64,000 bases of DNA from Coniferiporia sulphurascens (lineage: Eukaryota; Basidiomycota; Agaricomycetes; Hymenochaetales; Hymenochaetaceae): positions 1-64,000 of the forward strand of contig NBBA01000001.1 in assembly GCA_002794785.1 (NCBI GenBank), given 5' to 3'. Positions 1-15,700 of this stretch are shown in pieces (positions within the stretch are counted from its first letter, which is position 1; each line of letters starts with the position of its first letter). The position numbers and the translations under genes are program-made. The notes beneath the pieces were generated by a model. It searched no databases and was not told where the DNA came from. It worked only from the letters and a program-made list of their open reading frames with translations.

Positions 1-795
1 ACCAGAAAATACAAGTACAGTAGACCGGCAACTACTTGATTCGGCAATCTCCGAGATAAGATTATCTATTTTTCTTCTCATTTCTTCAGCACACCCTAGC
101 ACGAAGCCCGTTCCCTCATATTTCACATATTTCAATGCGAACTGGGGTTCTGGCTGAGCGCTACTAACCTCAGAACACCTGATGTCACCCTCAGTTCTAA
201 TAAACAGTCTATGCACCTTATCTTCCTCTCTTCATCTGCGGCGAGAGTACACCGGACCACCTCTGAGCACTTTCTTTCACGGACAGATGCCCGTCTCGTG
301 TCTTAAGAATCACCAATCCGGAGAAGAATTATTTACAGTACAATGCAGCTACAACTTCCTTGGGCTCACTATAGTAAGAGCGCGCGGGAAATATGCACAG
401 TAAGTCCGCAGCCATCACTCACGGCGGGTACATGCACCCGTGTATTTACTCACACGGCCTACTGCGAGAAACCTTGCAGGCTTGGACCTCCATTTGCTCG
501 CTTCGTTTATTCTTCTCTTCTTTCCCGATATGATTGGTGTCAAGTCGATGACGTGAGCGCTGCGGGCCTGTAAGAGCGAAGGTATAGACCCGCACCACAT
601 CGCGCATACCTTCACTCTCAGAAGCGCCGATGCATAAGAGAATACAATGCTGCTATTATCACGTAAATAGCTACTGGTTCAACTAATACGTACGATATGA
701 CCTACGCCACGCACGCGGTGCACTAAGCCACAAGGAGGCTAGTACTGAGGGGCACGACCAAAGGCCGACATGGAATCTACACGAACTGTATGTTG
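1..795. other. No supportable gene
   Basis: Short open frames in this stretch show no recognisable domain and no consistent splice structure. The last part lies just beyond the 3' end of the minus-strand DUF6533 copy 1. I see no repeat of the island type here. Confidence 0.5.
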
Positions 796-2392
796 CTAAT
801 ACTGACTATGAACCCTGTAGCTCGTGCCTCCATTGACTCCCTTTTCCGCGGCCTCATTTAGATGGACCAGTAGCCGTCATCCTATTATGCATGGAAAGGT
901 GACAGATGATAAGATCACTTGCACGATATTGAACGCAGCATTAGGGGACTCGTCCTGATCCACCCAGAAGAATGAAATGTGCGATACGCCGCAAATCATC
1001 ACGCTGAAGAACACGATTAAATCAGCCAAAACAGAACAAAATAAAATAAATTACGTAACAAAATAAAGGATTTGATCTTGGACGAGCACTATAACAAAGC
1101 TGGCACCATCGAACCCAGCCGACTCCCGCCAGAAATTGGCTGCTTTGGAGAGAGCTAAGACGGCCAAGGTAATTTCAAATACGAGTGGGGCTGTCCTGGA
1201 ATGATGTGAGTACGAAATCATTTCGTGGCTTTCTGTACGAACCAATAAAGAGTATCAAGTAAAGGCGGAACACCATTTACATTACCACAGAACGTAAATC
1301 CTTCTGCGCCTCCAATGGATACTAGTACGCCGCTAGTGAGATCTTTAGTAGCTATCGGGTAGAAACGTCGCATACCTTTCTCCACTATAACGGCTTTAAT
1401 GAGTATTCCTAGCATGAAGACGGACTCCACAGAAAACAAAGCTTTGAGGCACACAGCCAACATCTTCGCTTCAGAAATCTTTTATGTGACCAGGATATTT
1501 CCACAACGAAGTTGAGGGGGGGACACATACCGTCATGCCACAACGCAAGGGCTCTCATCAAGAGAATATCTGAAATAATCACAGCGGTGAATACGCGAGA
1601 GAAACCAGCGAAACATTCATACAGTCTATTAGAATAATATTCATCCAATCTGAATTCAGGATAGTCAACTTTCCCTCATTAAGAGTAAAAGAGCTGGGTA
1701 CTCACCTCCTACATTCTATCCCCAAACAGAAGCGTTGCCTGCAACTCCGTCAGTTGAGCCAGACCGCAACAGAAAGTTGGTCACCTTACACCTAGAATAT
1801 TGCAGAGAACTCAAGACAGCGGTTCAAAATCAATCATATGGTGCGCTTACAAATCCGAATTTGTGTGGTAGGAAGCGGCTGGTAATGTAACAATAATTAT
1901 AATCGATATGTAACTGTTCTGGCAAAGCAGACTCACCCGTTATATTCGCAGATGCAGCGAAAATTCCAACGTATCGATTCTTTAAAAGAACGGGATGCGT
2001 TCAGCGGGCCGATTGCGACCAGGTGCGTGTATTTGCTTACGAAGTTACGAGAAAGTAGATTATGCTGGCAGTCTTGCAGGGCGAACTCTATCACCGTTTT
2101 TAATACTAAGTCAATGGCTGAACTTGATCGTTATGAAATACTTACCCAAAAGTATTTGATCTAAGTCATGAAAAAGTATGTTGATGGAGAAGCAAGTGGA
2201 TATCAGAAACGTACGTGCCTCTTTGTCAAGAGTAGTGACTGAGGGAAACAGTCAGCTAAGCTTCCAGCGACTTCGTTTTGAGGCTCAAATAGTATCATAA
2301 CAGATAACGGTAGCAATTGCGACGTAAACATAGGTAATTTCCACAGCGTCGGAGAGCATAGGCAGAACCTCACTTGACCGGTTTGACAGCAT
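796..2392 (-). CDS. DUF6533-type seven-helix membrane protein, copy 1 (possibly decaying)
   Basis: Multi-exon gene for a basidiomycete DUF6533-type integral membrane protein; function unknown, GPCR-like topology is inferred. The start is the ATG at 2392 (MLSNRSSEVLPM), followed by the first helix, YVYVAIATVICYD, then short exons giving LDKE, IKYFW, a YFL segment and NRYVGIF near 1.95 kb. The C-terminal exon encodes the family signature HLNEAAEKGVNGGTSYR. Compared with copies 2-4 it lacks about seven residues near the N-terminus. The donor after LDKE reads gcacgtacg instead of gtatgt, so splicing needs a GC donor or a shift. A small indel near the end shifts the frame, giving an early TAG at 796-798 instead of the usual QFA-stop. 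It is tandem with copy 2 and probably the least functional of the four. Exact exon limits are approximate. Confidence 0.65.
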
Positions 2393-2999
2393 TATCAAAT
2401 AGCTTTGTAGCTGAGGTGCACGTGATGCACAGGAGATGTGTGGCTAAGTCGGGGCGGATGCTGCCAGTGACAGTTTCTCTGGTAAGGGCTCCGCGCCAAG
2501 GCCAACCTTATCATACGGAGGGATGCGTGGGACCGAAAATGATCTCTTCTTTCGCACTCCTGTAACAAATTCATAATTGAGTTTGATTTGAGGACTGTGA
2601 TTAGGTATAGTAGGTAGGTGCTCACAAGAGTTTGTGTGTATAGAAAGCACTGATGGCGGGACCCACCCCAGTAAAGTAACATTATCTTAAAGTGTCGTGG
2701 CTGTCCCTGAGTCGTCGTTAACCAGGTTCTTGTAGACGTTCTAGGTGTTCTGAAGGGATGCGAGAGTATTACGAAATTCCGCGCTTCCTCGAGAAATCTG
2801 GCATGGATCTAGGTGATTTGCAATCACGGGAGTTGAGGGTTAAAATTTGTTGAATGACCGCAGTCACGACGAGAGTACTACTAGCTCGATGTCACTGGGA
2901 CGAGCTACCAATGGTCTGTACGATTCTTGTTGTCAGTGACGACAATTATTACGATGAGAGCGATGGTGGTAGCGGCGAAGCACCGAGCGTCTGGGGCAG

Positions 3000-3400
3000 T
3001 GTGGTGAAAAGGCAGTGGATGTAAAGTTCAGTAAGGTTAACCGCGAGACTGATTCGAGAAGTGAGGTGAGCTGAGTTTCCTTCCGGTTCCTGCGAGCTAC
3101 TTAGTGATGCTTATTGATTCATATTGGGGTAGAGAATGACACGGCGTGTAGGGAATGGATGGTCACCCGTTCAATGAGGTTTCGCATGCACATCGACCCC
3201 AGCACAGAAGCGACGTGTTGCTACGCCTCAAGCTCTCTGCGTGGGCGACTCGCTTGAAAATTTCATTTCTTTAGATTTCTGACCTATTCATCTCTTCATT
3301 TTCGATAGATGGTTGAGGTCGACGATGCGTTCGCCACGGAGAACGGCGGTGCCAGAGCCGGTCGCTTTTGTGTTACGTCGAGAGTCAAATTTCAAGCAGC
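3000..3400 (+). pseudogene. Relic of the NTF2/SnoaL-like gene (third copy)
   Basis: This stretch aligns by eye with the intact minus-strand gene at 14215-14887, in the opposite orientation. Three blocks match in order: the end of exon 1 with its donor (gaagtgaggtgagct near 3060), exon 2 (tggtcacccgttcaatga near 3165) and exon 3 after an acceptor (cggtgccagagcc near 3350). Most of exon 1 is missing and the frame is broken. The 3' flank matches the copy at 18.1 kb even better. It sits divergently from DUF6533 copy 1, as the other two copies do from theirs. Confidence 0.6.
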
Positions 3401-3926
3401 ATCGTGGGTAACTGGCTTACTGACGTAATCACAGTGTGATGATGCCGAATTGAAGACCAGGATGCCGAGAGATGCCGCAAGGAGTCAACCCCTCCCCCCC
3501 CGGCACTTTTGGCCTTCCTACTGTCCTCCCTCTTTTAGGTCTTCATACTTCTCAGGCAATCTCCTACGGGTCCCTCCATGTTACTAGACTCAGCTTGTGA
3601 GATATGTGCAGTTCCCATTTGCCTTTCATAAACGGAGTTTGTACCCCTGAGTCTTCGTCTAGCACATATCAGAATTGTAGAATGCTAGGATATATACATA
3701 TCATCTTGCCATACAGTGTGTACGCCCAGAAAATCCACAAAGCTGGAACTAGGTAAGGCGCGACGCTCAAAAGCATTAGTATACAAGAGAGCTTTTACCA
3801 CATAAATTAAGCTCATAATCCACTAGTTCAACTAGTATGTACATTCGATTCTGATCCACGCACAAATACATTTTTCCACAAGAAAGCTAGCACCAGGAAA
3901 ACACGACTAGAATCCTACACCGAAAT

Positions 3927-5592
3927 CTACACAAATCGCATGTCACTTATTCTCCGAGTCCGAGCTCTGTAGCTCGTGCCTCCATTGACACTTCTTTCGG
4001 AAGCCTCATTCAGGTGGATCAACAGCCGGCATCCTACTATGCATGGAAAGGTAGCGGACGCTAAAATGATCTGCAGGGTATTAAACGCTACGTTGACGGA
4101 TTCCCCATAGTCCACCCAGTAAAACGTGATATGCGCTACGCTGCAGATCATTACTCTGGAATACACGATTAAATCGGAAAAACCGGGTGAGAAGAGAAAT
4201 AAGTACGCGACAAAATAGAGGGCTTGATCTTGTATAAGCACTCTCACGAGGCTGACGCCATTAAACCCAGCCGACTCCCGCCAGAAACTAGCAGCTTTGT
4301 AGAGAGCAAGAATCATCAAGATAAGCTCGAATACGAGTGGGGTTGTCCTGGAATGACGTGAGTATGAAGTCCCTCTGTGGCTATTTGCACAGACCAATAT
4401 AGAATCTCAAAAAAAGGAGGAGTGCTGGTAGTAAGACAGAACACAAAGCCTTCTGCACCTCCTGAGTATACTAGTCCACCACCGGTAAGCATTTTAGCCA
4501 AAATTATGGGAATGCGTCACGTACAATGTTGTAGTAAAATGAATTTAATCAGTATTCCTAGCATAAAGGCAGATTCTGCGGCAATAAAAACTTTGAGGGA
4601 CACAGCCAATTTCTTTGCTATCGAAACTCTAGGTATGGCTAGGGAGTTTCATTAGGAAATTTAAGCGAAGCAACGTACCATCGTGCCATAATGCAAGCAC
4701 TCTCATCAAGAGAATATCTACAGTGATCGCAGCTGTGAGTGAATGGGAAAAGCAGGAGAGAAACTCTATACAATCTATTAGAACAATAGTCATCCAGTCT
4801 GAGTTCAAGATAACCATCAACTTTATTCTCATTAAGGACAACAGAAATAGGTGCTCACCTCCAGTATCCACCCCCCAAACGGAAAAGTTGCCTGTTATTC
4901 CGTCAGTCTATGACTGAGGCGAAAACTGACCACCTTACATCTGGAATGTCGCAGAGCCCTCAAGACAGTTGTACGAGATCAATACCATGACGCACTTACA
5001 GCTGAGGATTTGTGTGGTACAAAGTGACTTGTTTGTAAATCTCATCACAATCGATATATATGCCTATTTAGCGAACTAGGCTTACCCGTTATTTTCGCAA
5101 ATGTAGCCAAAATTCCTATGTATCTATTCTAGAACAGGGTATGCGTTAAGCCAACCATTTGTGATTTACGGTATATTTTTCGATTAGTAAGAGGGAGAAG
5201 TGTGCCGTCCGCTCACGAGAAAGTAGACTATGCTGGCAGTCTTACGGGGCGAGCTCTTTGCAACAGTTTATCACGTCAGGTTTTCTGACTGGTCTGGGCA
5301 TTGATGGAAAAATCACCCAAAAGTATTTGACCTAAGCCATGGAAGAATAACTGATTAGTGAAGAAGCAGGCGAGCAAAAGACTTATGCGTACTACCTCTT
5401 TGTCAAGGTTAGTGACTTAAGGAAACAGTTAGGGGAGCTTCCACCGATCTAATTTTTAAAGACTCGACTGGTATCGTAACAAAGAATGGTGGCGATTGCA
5501 ATAGCCACATAGAGATCTTCCACATCGACGGAGAGAATGAGCTGGACATCTGCAGGATCGATGGGCTCTACACTTGACCGGTCCGATAGCAT
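3927..5592 (-). CDS. DUF6533-type seven-helix membrane protein, copy 2
   Basis: Multi-exon membrane-protein gene of the DUF6533 type, tandem with copy 1. Start ATG is 5590-5592 (MLSDRSSVEPIDPADV) and the first helix is LYVAIAIATILCYD. Later exons give VKYFW, SSPRKTASIVYFL, an NRYIGIF-like helix, and DILLMRVLALWHD, the family's conserved helix 3-4 segment. Then come the hydrophobic block PLVFELILMILALYKA and the C-terminal HLNEASERSVNGGTSYR, ending at 3927. All key blocks are present with ordinary GT-AG junctions between them, so it may be functional. Role and ligand are unknown. The 5' and 3' flanks resemble those of copies 3 and 4, so more than the coding region was duplicated. Individual exon ends are approximate. 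Confidence 0.75.
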
Positions 5593-8500
5593 TGTGGATG
5601 ACGTTGCAGCCGAAATGGACGCGATGTACAAAAGATGAAAACAGCAGGCTGAGGCGGAGATCGACAGTCTTTTCGAGAGAGACTCTCGTCGGGGTCGTCC
5701 TTATAAAGATGGATATATTAGTTCAGAAATTCACTTATTTCGTCCAATAATTAAACGCCCTGTATCGATGATCTGGCTTCGGGACTATGATCTCGAGTAA
5801 ATAGAAGCCGCCAAGATGATACTCTGATGGCCTAGTTACATGCGACCTTAGGATGAAAGACGTGGCTTTTTTACAACCATGTATTGATGTAGTAGTCAGA
5901 TACTGCCCCAGATTCAAAGTACTAGTTGTCAAGCATACAAATCAATTAGAGAAAGATGCTCGGATCTTGCGCATTTGCATCAGTTTTGTGAAACATGTAT
6001 GGAGGTGCTTTGTTTGTTCCCAAGTTGTCACCGAGTAAATTCTGTAGGTGTTTCAGATGCTGAAAAAGTGCGAGAAAATCATACAGTTTCGTCCTTCTCT
6101 AAAGAATTTAATGCAGCAATAGATGTTATGCAACTTTATAACTTTAAGTATTCCGACAAGCCCTGGACGACTAATGCCTCCAACATCTTGACCATTGCCA
6201 GGACGAGTTATCGGTAGCTTGCAGGCTGTCTATTTTTGACAGCAACCACAACAATAAACATGATAAAGATGGTGGGAATGATCTCGGGCTTGGAAACAGT
6301 GAAGAAGAAGAACTCAATAACAAGAGGAAAAACTGATGTGGGACCAAAACGCCGATAGATAGGATAAGCTATGTAGTAGCCTCTTGTGTTTGAGCAGCCC
6401 TATGTGTACAATCATCTGTTTCTTCGCCTGTGTTATATCAATTGTTTTCCGGCCCTGTGCATCATCACTCATATCCGAGCTCCGAGCGAGCGCGATCTAG
6501 CGAATATCATAAGTATAATAGCAAACCCTATCTGAGCGTCCTATTGTGGTATCTCAGTCTGACTTTCCCGGATACATAATCATTGGGAATACTGCCAGGC
6601 CTGGAAGCATGGACAAAGGCGTGCCCCATCACATCAGAAGCTTGCGCGCCTAACCGATCGCAGATTTTCGCCAACTGCGCCCAGGCATGCGGGCGTTCAC
6701 TGTGATAGAAGATGGATGGATGATGCCCGGTGCAATGCAACTAGCAGATGTAAGACTTGATGATGCGTGCTGCGAGACTGAATTAGGGAACAGGGAGGGA
6801 GATCTGGGGTTTCTGAGAGGCGTGTATTGAAGTTTATACTACAGACCAGAGTGGCGCCTCGCAAACACATCATGGCGGGACGCGGCATTCAAAACGGTCA
6901 CCCACTTGATGGAATCCCGTGTACATGCTGATGCCGACGAACTCACTGCATCCTGCTGACAGTTTCCATCCCTTCACCTTGATAAACCATTAAGACTGAG
7001 GCTGCATTTTCGGCGGGAGGCGGAAACCTCGGGGAGGACGCAGAGGGCGCCCGTCGAGAACGGCCGCTGCGGCGGACTGATGTCGTGTAAGAAGCGAGAG
7101 CTACCGGTTCCCACGCTCAAAAGCGGGTCTAAACAATAGAAGCTTCATCCGCAATCGTCAGGAAAATATCGTAAATAAGGACCGTGAGGCTTGCGACTGC
7201 ATCCAGAGCATCGAGATCGACTTGTCAGGTCCTGTGTTCCTACTCGGGTGCACTTGCAACGTACACCTAAGGTATCTAACGGCGAGAAAGTTGGCTACAT
7301 CCGTAGCCAGTGACTCGCTAGTCCTAGACATTGAGTGTAAGGGGGGTACTGCCTGAGAGTGCGCACAATCAGCCCCCGGTGATATCTTAAGGTCCTCCGA
7401 AGCGCTTTACGATTGCCATAACGGTAAACGAACAAAGTGATCTAGAGCCGCGCTAATCGCAAGAGAGTGCATCAAGATACACAAGAAAAGAACGTCAGTG
7501 AGATCACTAGCAGTTTGACATGAAAACGAGAGAGCCCACATGGGACACCAGTGATCAAAAGGCTCGGTCAGGTAATAATGAGCGTAAGGGGACATTGAGG
7601 TAAAGGTATCAGGTCAATGGAGTGATTATTGCGACTTACCTCTTTCCTTGTCTTTCATGATTTCAAACCGTCAAGAAACGAACAAGGCTCGCTTAGCGTT
7701 GCACCGAGCCTCGCTGAAATGCAAAAGCCATCCTGAATGTATATTGCAATGATTGCATAACCCCGAACGGGCGCTCCGTAAGAGTAATCTCCAAGTAAAC
7801 TAGACTTCTTCAGATGCTGATGACCTCATCAAAACGTTTCCCGGGGATATTCTAGGTGGTCCGAGAAGCAGGGGCTTTCCCAGCAAAATTGTTTGTGAGA
7901 CTTGAGGCGCCACGCTCACCGATCTCTCGCGATTTATGCACTGGCAGAGATCCGGGACGTTGTCTGTACGATCCCGGAAAGGGAAGAGCATTAGCTGTGT
8001 GGGACCGGTGAAGGCACCCGCCATTACCTGGAATGCTGCGCTATGTACGACAAGACGAGATTAATATTATTCATTCTTACCTTTACTTTCGTCGCGACAT
8101 TTGGCACGATTCTCCCGTTTATAGGAAGGCTCGTGACAATAGAAGATGGTGAGCTCCCTCGACGTCCTGGAAAATTCTTCGGTGACCAAGGAACTGTCTT
8201 TCCAATAGCCATTTTCTTCAGTCCAATACCCGGTAATGAGCTTTTCATTTGTGTCCCAACCAAAGTTCCCGGATTCTTCCGCATTCTCTGGGTGCCGCTT
8301 TTCGTACATAGCTACTTCCATGAGAATAGTATATTGACAAGGACGGACTCGGAAGATCGAGTCCTCATAGCTAGCCGTAAGTACCAATTCCCGACACTGC
8401 CTTCGCCCGATCCAACTGAGTCACTGATCGTCCTTCTTTCCCTTGACGCATCTTGTCATAGTTATATAAGTGCAGTGTCTTCCGATAAAAGCTGTTCTGC

Positions 8501-9080
8501 GATCTGAAACGTCATAAATCTGCAGTTACTACACTTGCACCCGCGCGTTCTTGTAACGTATAGCTGGGCCGCATAATTATCGCGTAAAATTGATTTGAGA
8601 GGCGATGGCGTCCTATTTCCGTAGATTCTAGACCGTGGAATTTGCTGTATTACAAGCAGGCAGCTCAGCACGTGCTACTAGTGGTCGTATTGCAAGGCTT
8701 CTGCGCGCTGATCGGCAACGATTGCCCAAACCTAGGCGATGAGAAAGAGTTCGAGACCGGATTATGGGTGACGCAATCTGCAAGAGCCTAGCGTAGACCG
8801 GTGAACAGAAATCAATGTCAAGGGGTGAGTAACTGCATGCCAAAGACAGAGGGGAACAGATTTATCGTTACCATTCGGCAAAAAAAAGTCTGTGATGACT
8901 CATGCAGTAATCCTGTGACATGAACGCTTGCGTCACATAACGCCTTCCGCCGACAAGGCATACCGGGCACCGGCGAGTGCGACCGTCGGCGACTCTTCCA
9001 TCGACCACGGGGAGCAACACAACGAAAGACCTCTTTATTTGCATCGTCGGCTTCAGCAGGCTCACATACTTGCAACGGTG
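5593..9080. other. Intergenic stretch with no gene I can support
   Basis: There are only short frames here. The most protein-like is 8043-8507 plus (LILFILTFTFVATFG helix), which faintly resembles a DUF6533 helix after a YAMYDK motif, but no flanking exons of that family are clear. A 5975-6217 plus frame rich in Cys/His is not a recognisable zinc finger. No repeat of the island type is seen. Confidence 0.4.
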
Positions 9081-12146
<3,066 letters not shown>

Positions 12147-12302
12147 TTTTGTTTTCGGACAATTCCGTATCTGACTTCCATGTATTTTTGTGCTGTACGC
12201 TATGTTCGGTGTAATTAGAAACTATTGTATAAATGCAGCTAATAAATACAAAGTGTTTGAGACCAAGGTGTCCATGTAAACAAGCCGTTTTCACGAAGTA
12301 CT

Positions 12303-13890
12303 TTACGCCGTGGCGCGCAAAAGACCGAATACTGTCATCCACCATCCGCGATACAGTGCGCTCAGACCCTCTTCGGCGAAAACTTCGCGAATGCAGGGCA
12401 CCAAGCCTGCATATGGCTCGTGACGGAGCCTGCCAGGATGTGTGAGGAAAAAAGTCCAGATACAAGTAAAGAGAAAAATGCGCACCTGAAAGACCGGGGG
12501 AGGGATCCGGTCGGGTCCGTCGACTTCGCCGAGGGCTGTACCGACGCGGCGACCTGCGCTTCGAGCAACGCCGGCTCGGTCCTGGTCTCGGCCTCCTCGA
12601 TGTTATCTTGGAAAGGCACAGCAGCAACGTCTTTGCCCATGTCATCAGCGGCAATCGCGACGTCCGGGACCTTAGCCACGTCAACTGACTCGCCCTCAAC
12701 CGCCACCTCGCCAATCCATGAAGACTCCTGTGCAGGGTATACAACACACAACCGCGCAGCTGCAATCTCAAGCGGCGCAATCAGCAAGGTGCTGAACATC
12801 TGAAGCGAAATCATAAGCGAGATGTGGAACGCGATCTCCTGCGGGGACGAATTATTGTCCTGTGGATCACCAGTGATGAGCTTCACAAGCGTGCGCTCGA
12901 CAAGTGCGACGTAGAGAGCGCGTAAGAGGTGGGCGAGGAGTGCACCGCGCAGCTGTGGGGTGGCGAGCATGGCCCAGGGGCGCGCGCGTTCAGCAGGGGT
13001 GAAGAGTGCACGGAGGGCACGCAGGGGATGGGAGCGAAAGGGCAGCGCGTGTCGCGTCGTTATCGCGCTATTAACGCAAGTTGTTTAGCAATACGATCAG
13101 TGCGTAGATATAGAGGTACATAAAACAAAGTACCGGTTCACGAAGACCAGGAGTATGAATTCGTGGGGCAGGAGGACGAGCACGGTTAGTGTTTCCTCAT
13201 GTCCGGGGAAGCGGAGGCCCTTGGGGAGGATGGCAACGATCCAGCTAACCCAGAGCCAGGCCCTGGAGCAGGGGACGAAGGGGACGACTGCGCAGAGAAT
13301 TGTCGTGAAGAAGAAGACAATGAGGTTTGGCACGATTCCTTTGAAGAGGCCCATTTTTCCCTGAGGAGATGGCAGCATCAGCTTACAGTACCTGAGGCAC
13401 AAGGCCTCCGATCCTCTCGCCATAAAGAAAAATGATCTTAAATAGAGCGGAAAAGCCCTTCGAGGACTACAATCCCAGAAATAAGCGCACTCACCTCGAT
13501 AGCCAGCGTTCTCTTCAGCATGTGCGGATAGTTCCTAACCTCCTCGATCTCCTCATCTACAGTCTACAGGACCTCATCCGCATTCTCAGCATTAGATATA
13601 CCGCGACGAGGAGCATAATTGACACGAAAACGGACGAGCGCGCCGAAGACTGGGGCGGCGAAGAGGACATTCGAAAGCTCTAAGCCGAGGATGGCGGCTG
13701 GGATAACATTCCAGAAACAGTAGACAACGACGACGGCAAGAATCGTGCCCGCGTCGCCCAGTTTTGTACGGATACTCATCGACGGGAACTTAGGGATGGT
13801 CGTTCGTCCTTGACGACGTGAGCGACGTACTTGTACGAGGGCAAAGGGACCGTTGTCAGGAACGGCGCCGCCCAGCCCGGAGTAATTCAA
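12303..13890 (-). CDS. Fungal mitochondrial-carrier-like membrane protein
   Basis: Five exons splice in phase: 13890-13602, 13556-13495, 13360-13134, 13067-12486, 12429-12303, giving about 428 aa. The N-terminal part has a hydrophobic stretch and GALVRFRVNYAP. The middle has MGLFKGIVPNLIVFFFTT and FTPAERARPWAM, and the C-terminus has EPYAGLVPCIREVFAEEG and ALYRGWWMT. The GL-KG and EG-LYRGWW patterns are mitochondrial-carrier-repeat signatures. The protein matches a conserved, unnamed basidiomycete family rather than a transporter with known substrate. An apparent in-frame TAG near 13573 is removed by a 45-nt intron (13557-13601, gtatat...gtag). A 42-nt in-frame segment in exon 1 could also be an intron. 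The 5' end is uncertain: the frame stays open upstream of 13890 to an acceptor-like site near 13940, so a further 5' exon is possible. Substrate and membrane are unknown. Confidence 0.75.
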
Positions 13891-14214
13891 TTCAGGCGCA
13901 ACTTGTATCGGCGGGCCATTGGCCGCTGGTGATGCTGACCTGAATCAATTTTTGTCAGTTTGAAGATCGCCCGGCTGACGGTGAGTGAGACGAAGACCGA
14001 AAAATGATGCGCGGTTACTCGTGCATCCACAAAACTACCACAGAAATGTATTTAAACGGTTTTATGATCGTGAGCACTATCACGTTCGAAAACTTACAGA
14101 ACTTGATACACAGTATCCTCAGTCCGAGACTACGTCGCGATTCGTGATTATCACAAGTATTTTCGAAGTGTCATTTATCGCACACTACTCCCTGGCGCAT
14201 CTCCCTGACGATTA

Positions 14215-14887
14215 TCAAGTCTGACCCTTGGACTCATTCTCGGGCTCATGGGTAGCGGGATGGTGCAGCTTAATCGGCACACGACCGTTCTCCTCAACGT
14301 TCTCCACGAAGTGCACGATGCGGCGAGGGTCCGTGTCCGCATCGGTGTCCACATCTTTGCCAGTCCCAGCACCATCGTCCCCCGCGGCAAACGCGGCGTC
14401 AGCCTCAATCCTATAGTCAAGATGATCAGGAAGTTGTAGGTGATGATGGACCAAGTGAGGCGCCTACGCACCGGGCCTCAAACGTGGCAACGCGTCGCAT
14501 CTGCGCCGGGGCAGCACGTACGCGGAATTTCATCGACCGGGTGACCGTCCACGTTCCGCGCACCGTACCCGTTTCTATTCCGGTCTACAGTAGAAGGCGT
14601 CAATACTCAGCTCACAGTAACCACAAGGAAAACTAGCTCACCTCACTTCCAGAATCAATCTCGCAGCGCACATCATCAAACTTTACATCCGCCGCCTGCA
14701 TCGCGCCCCGAGCCGCGCGCACATCCTCTCTCACCTTCTCGCGGTCTACATCCACCGCATGCATGCGTGCAGCTGGTGCAAATGCATTATCGAATGCGCG
14801 TGTGAAGGCTGAATCGCCGTCCGACGCCGGCGCAGTGTAGAGCGCGGTGAGACGTGCCCTGGTCCACGTTCCAAGGTCCGGAGACAT
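14215..14887 (-). CDS. NTF2/SnoaL-like fungal protein, intact copy
   Basis: Three exons, 14887-14642, 14584-14472 and 14410-14215, join in phase to a 184-aa protein. It starts MSPDLGTWTRARLTALYTAP, has an FTRAFDNAFAP segment and a central strand-rich region (GTWTVTRSMKFRVRAA), and ends with RRIVHFVENVEENGRVPI. The layout resembles small basidiomycete proteins with an NTF2/SnoaL-like cone fold; this assignment is from pattern only and the function is unknown. Donors are gtgagc and gtgcgt, acceptors tgtag and tatag. It is divergent from DUF6533 copy 3, about 0.8 kb away. Two decayed copies lie at 3.0-3.4 and 18.1-18.7 kb, and this is the only intact one in the window. Confidence 0.75.
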
Positions 14888-15182
14888 TCTAAATACTTTC
14901 TTTAAGACGTTCAGGTTGGGCGACTAGGGTGTGTAATGAGAGACTCTAAGAGAAAGCTTGCTACTGAACTCATTATATCCAGTGGATTGCGTTCGTTCGG
15001 AGTCCGGACACAAAGAATGACGCGCGGGGCCGGCTATAGCCGGCGACTGCTCAGACGATACCGATATTCCGGCTTGAGTCTTGACGCACGGCGCATCATC
15101 CAGTGTACGTACGTCCTTTAGTTCTTTCGCCACACTAGTACTGCTCTCCAAGTCCAGTGGCTCTCCGCCATCTCCATTTCGT

Positions 15183-15216
<34 letters not shown>
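15183..15216. repeat. (GTC)n microsatellite
   Basis: An uninterrupted GTC trinucleotide run of about 11 units lies in the promoter region between the divergent NTF2-like gene and DUF6533 copy 3. It creates a false acidic open frame (poly-Asp) on the minus strand. The matching place in the duplicated unit, near 19.0 kb, has only a broken GTC-like stretch. Confidence 0.95.
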
Positions 15217-15700
15217 AAATCGCCGTCGCCAATAAGCAACATGCAGGCTTCTGACAATATGTCCCCAGTGATAATCAGATTGTGGTACTTCTCGTCATGA
15301 ATACGTTCATCTGACTATTCTTAAAACCCCAACTCCTACAATTGCAAATCATATGGGGTCGCATCAGGTTCTCTGATAAGGCACGGAGTAGAGTTATACT
15401 CCCGATTCCCTTCGGAACACCTGGATCATCTACAAGAAGCTACCTGAAGACCACTCAGGTGTAGCCATGGCGCATTGATACACTGTTTCTTTACCGCGGC
15501 GGGTCTCCATCAGTGTTTGTTGTACACGCTAATTTGCGTGAGCTTACAACTTGATGTAGGTCCGGAAGGGTGAAGTCTTTTCAATCTCAGATTCCCCCAT
15601 TTAAGATCGACTTTGCCAAAGCAAACACTGTCAGTATCCGCCTGGATTTACCCGCGTATATGTTTACATTGCGCACATTTCGACTGGAAGGTCACCCACA

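Noticed and set aside
8043..8507. 154-aa plus-strand ORF with a membrane helix as a gene
   Set aside because: Weak resemblance to one DUF6533 helix, but the other exons of the family are not found nearby; mentioned only as a possible relic.
13564..13580. Nonsense TAG breaking the carrier-like gene
   Set aside because: A 45-nt intron with gtatat donor and gtag acceptor removes it and keeps the frame.
14924..15232. Minus-strand ORF with a poly-Asp run
   Set aside because: Produced by the (GTC)n microsatellite in a promoter region; no conserved exon structure, and the duplicate at 19 kb does not keep it.
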